Assembly: GCA_024734555.1 (NCBI GenBank)
Contig: JANPWX010000081.1
Coordinates: forward strand, 2,192,431-2,256,430
DNA: 64,000 nt
Direction of reading: 5' to 3'
From: Trochalopteron elliotii
Lineage: Eukaryota; Chordata; Aves; Passeriformes; Leiothrichidae
A model generated the notes under the pieces. The model had not been told where the DNA came from and made no database searches. It was given only the letters and a program-made list of their open reading frames with translations. Both the position numbers and the translations under genes were made by a program. Below, piece after piece: positions 61,767 to 64,000 of this stretch. Position 1 is the stretch's first letter; the number at the start of each line of letters is the position of its first letter.

Positions 61767-64000
61767 TAAAAAAGAAGACTTAAAATCTGCCAACCGAAAA
61801 CTTGGGTCAAACAAAATTGCCTGCTGATCTTTACAATGCACTTGAAAAATTATAATTAGACCATAGTAAATTCTTGGTTTGAGGAATCTGTATTGGCAAA
61901 ATGAATGGTTATCATTACAGGGAGTAGGGTTCAGAAAAAAATGCAGACTAATAAGGATAAATTAAACAAAGCAGCAAAGACAAACTCAATTTCTTTCTTT
62001 TCTTTGCATGCCCAGTTGGAAATAAATTATTGTTTTGCCTCCTGGAGGGATTAAAATAAGAAGGATTTCATAAACTCTCTCACTCACTGGCTCTCTTTTC
62101 ACCTCAGAATCTTTCATTCTGTGCATAAAATTATGTGTTGCAAATACAAAAGCTGGCTTACAAAATCATTAAGTTCTCTACTGTTTCCTATCAATGTATA
62201 TATCTCAATATCAAGAAACTCTGTATCTTGCAGTCCTACTTCACTCAGGCCTAGAAAACCTGATCCTAACTACTGCACACCCTGCATTCCCAATCCCTAA
62301 CAAGCTGCCCTCTCTTCCAAAAGCTTTCATTAAAGGAGAAGAATGCCTTCATTTTTTTTACTGGTTTACTTTTTAGTTGTGTTGCATTCCATAATGTACA
62401 TATTTTCGACATTATTAAATCTATTTTTTGTGACTAATATAATACAAGCAGATTTTTTTTTTCTTACATTGAGGACTTTATTTCAAAATGTCTCTATGCA
62501 AATATCATATAGAAGAGAAAATACTCCCTTGGGGAAAAAAGCCACTGAGATCATGCTTGGAGATTATTTGCTAGGATATTCCAATGGTAAGGCTGCAGTT
62601 AGGTAGTAAAAGAAGAGAACAATGAAATCCATGACATTTTATGACAGCTATATACAGAGAAGTTCCCAGTCAGACCACTAGTTGGGCAGACTTTGCACCT
62701 TTGAATTAATGCATTCATGTTTTGCTGTCTGTATTCTGCCTGTATTTCAGCAATGGATGTTTGCTGTGTTCTCACAGAACCTTGTAGTTTCTCTTGCTTT
62801 ACAATCTGTGTTGAACCTGTCCTAACTATCTTACTGTTTCATCAGTGATTATAATATACCACACATAATATATAATTCAAACGCAGGAGGCCCTGCCTGT
62901 TTTTATGTACACACTAGGCTTTTTCATCCTCTTCCCAGAGATGTTGAGGCTGTTGACCTTAGCAAAGATCAGTTTGAGATCTACTCCTAACCTTTTCCCT
63001 TGGCTGGACCATACAGAGCCTCAATGTGAGAAAGGGATGGTTCCCCCTTCCTGGTAAATCACATTGATATACTTTCAAAACTAGAGAGTCTTTAGCTTCT
63101 CCCAGGACCCTGGTGTAACATGAGCAAAGCTTAGTCCTTTTTCTTCTGCATGGCAAGACTGCTTTGCTCTCCCTTCCTAAGTGTCTTATGTGGGGATCCA
63201 GAAAGCAGAGCACTGCACTTGGGGGAGGAACCAGCCTAGAGAAGTTGATGGCAGAGGGGGCAGCTACACCTAACTGGCCTCACCAGTAATTCCATCCAGG
63301 CTAACTCCTTCATCTGATACAGGTAATATTTCTCATCACTGATTTGCATAGAAATGCAGCTTCAGGTTCAGGGTTGTGCAACTGCTCCCAACCTGAGGTC
63401 AGCAGGAAAAAAATGGTGGAAAGCAAAAGCTTTTCATCTGCCATTTACTGAAATTGAACTTTTTATTTCATTTATAAACAATATCCTATGAAAAAATATA
63501 CTTTAACTAGAAAATGAGACAGTTGTTCATACAGCTCTGGCAGCACTCTTTAATGGCAAGTGGCAACAGTGTCATCTTGTCCATGCCAAAGAGTGAAAAT
63601 TAGTATTTATATACAGGCATTTGAAACAACTACAGGCACACAGATGCCTACATTAACTGGGGCTTCCAGACAGATGAACCAATATCAACTATAATGGAGC
63701 CATGTCCTAGACACAGATATTATTTTATCCTGATTGGATCTAAAAGTATGTTAGCACTTAAACACTTCAGTAAAGAGGGATATTAAGGAATTTTGAGGTA
63801 AGTGGATTTCATTGATGAAAAGGATTTAATTTAAGTGTCCTGTGGCATGTCCAAGCATTTATGCTTTAGCACATGCTCCAAGTAATTCCAGCCAGCTTCT
63901 GTGCCTTCCATTTACTTAACTATAATATGATTTTCCCTACAAAGTAGTGCCCCCAGCTTTTACACTTAGGTATCTTGGTGTAGCTCCTCCTATCCCCAGC

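Larger units (their letters stand above)
57181..64000 (-). other. DMD: DMD intron 62, part upstream of the Dp71 promoter
   Basis: These 6.8 kb are intronic for full-length dystrophin and upstream flank for Dp71. They contain a CR1 fragment at 57690-57905, T-rich runs at 57248-57269 and 59015-59034, and an A13-(TA)n run at 61731-61766. The remainder is AT-rich with no recognisable gene. Exon 62 was not found, so it lies beyond the right edge. Confidence 0.85.

Noticed and set aside
57181..64000. Search for exon 62 in the upstream end of the window
   Set aside because: No sequence encoding the expected WW-domain first half (around VPYYIN) with splice sites was seen, so exon 62 is taken to lie outside.

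Overview
This is vertebrate nuclear DNA carrying the 3' half of one known gene. Twelve short coding blocks on the minus strand, all with GT-AG boundaries, read as exons 63 to 74 of dystrophin (DMD). Every one has the length I know for the human exon (62, 75, 202, 86, 158, 167, 112, 137, 39, 66, 66 and 159 bases), and the reading phases join without a break into 443 codons. They encode the second half of the WW domain, the EF-hand region, the ZZ zinc finger, the alternatively spliced segment, the syntrophin-binding region and the start of the distal coiled coil. Exon 62 and everything upstream, and exons 75 to 79 with the 3' UTR, lie outside the window.

The organism is a bird. The interspersed repeats are CR1 retrotransposons with the avian 3' end (ATTCTATGATTCTA), and the introns are short for this gene. 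A roughly 1 kb LTR-like repeat in intron 64 resembles one I associate with songbirds, so a passerine is likely but not proven.

Layout, in + coordinates; the gene runs from right to left. 57.2-64.0 kb: upstream part of intron 62. 56.04-57.18 kb: a CpG island interrupted by 395 Ns (56500-56894), in the position expected for the internal promoter and first exon of the short isoform Dp71. 50.0-56.0 kb: rest of intron 62, which is intron 1 of Dp71. 49959-50020: exon 63. 39.9-49.9 kb: intron 63. 39789-39863: exon 64. 32.1-39.8 kb: intron 64, with an LTR and two head-to-head CR1 copies at 36.0-38.55 kb. Exons 65 to 74 follow from 32.1 kb down to 72 bp.

Both full-length dystrophin and Dp71 use all of these exons. 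They form the part that holds beta-dystroglycan, syntrophin and dystrobrevin at the membrane. Exons 71 to 74 are each a multiple of three bases, so they can be skipped without changing frame. Intron 70 reads into an immediate stop and carries an ATTAAA signal, compatible with the short Dp40 isoform.

I saw no second protein-coding gene, tRNA, rRNA or CRISPR array, and no evidence for a new biological system. The observations most worth checking concern RNA processing: a UGCU cluster just after exon 71, a G13 run beside the exon 65 donor, a 12-base repeat at both ends of intron 68, and the missing Dp71 first exon.
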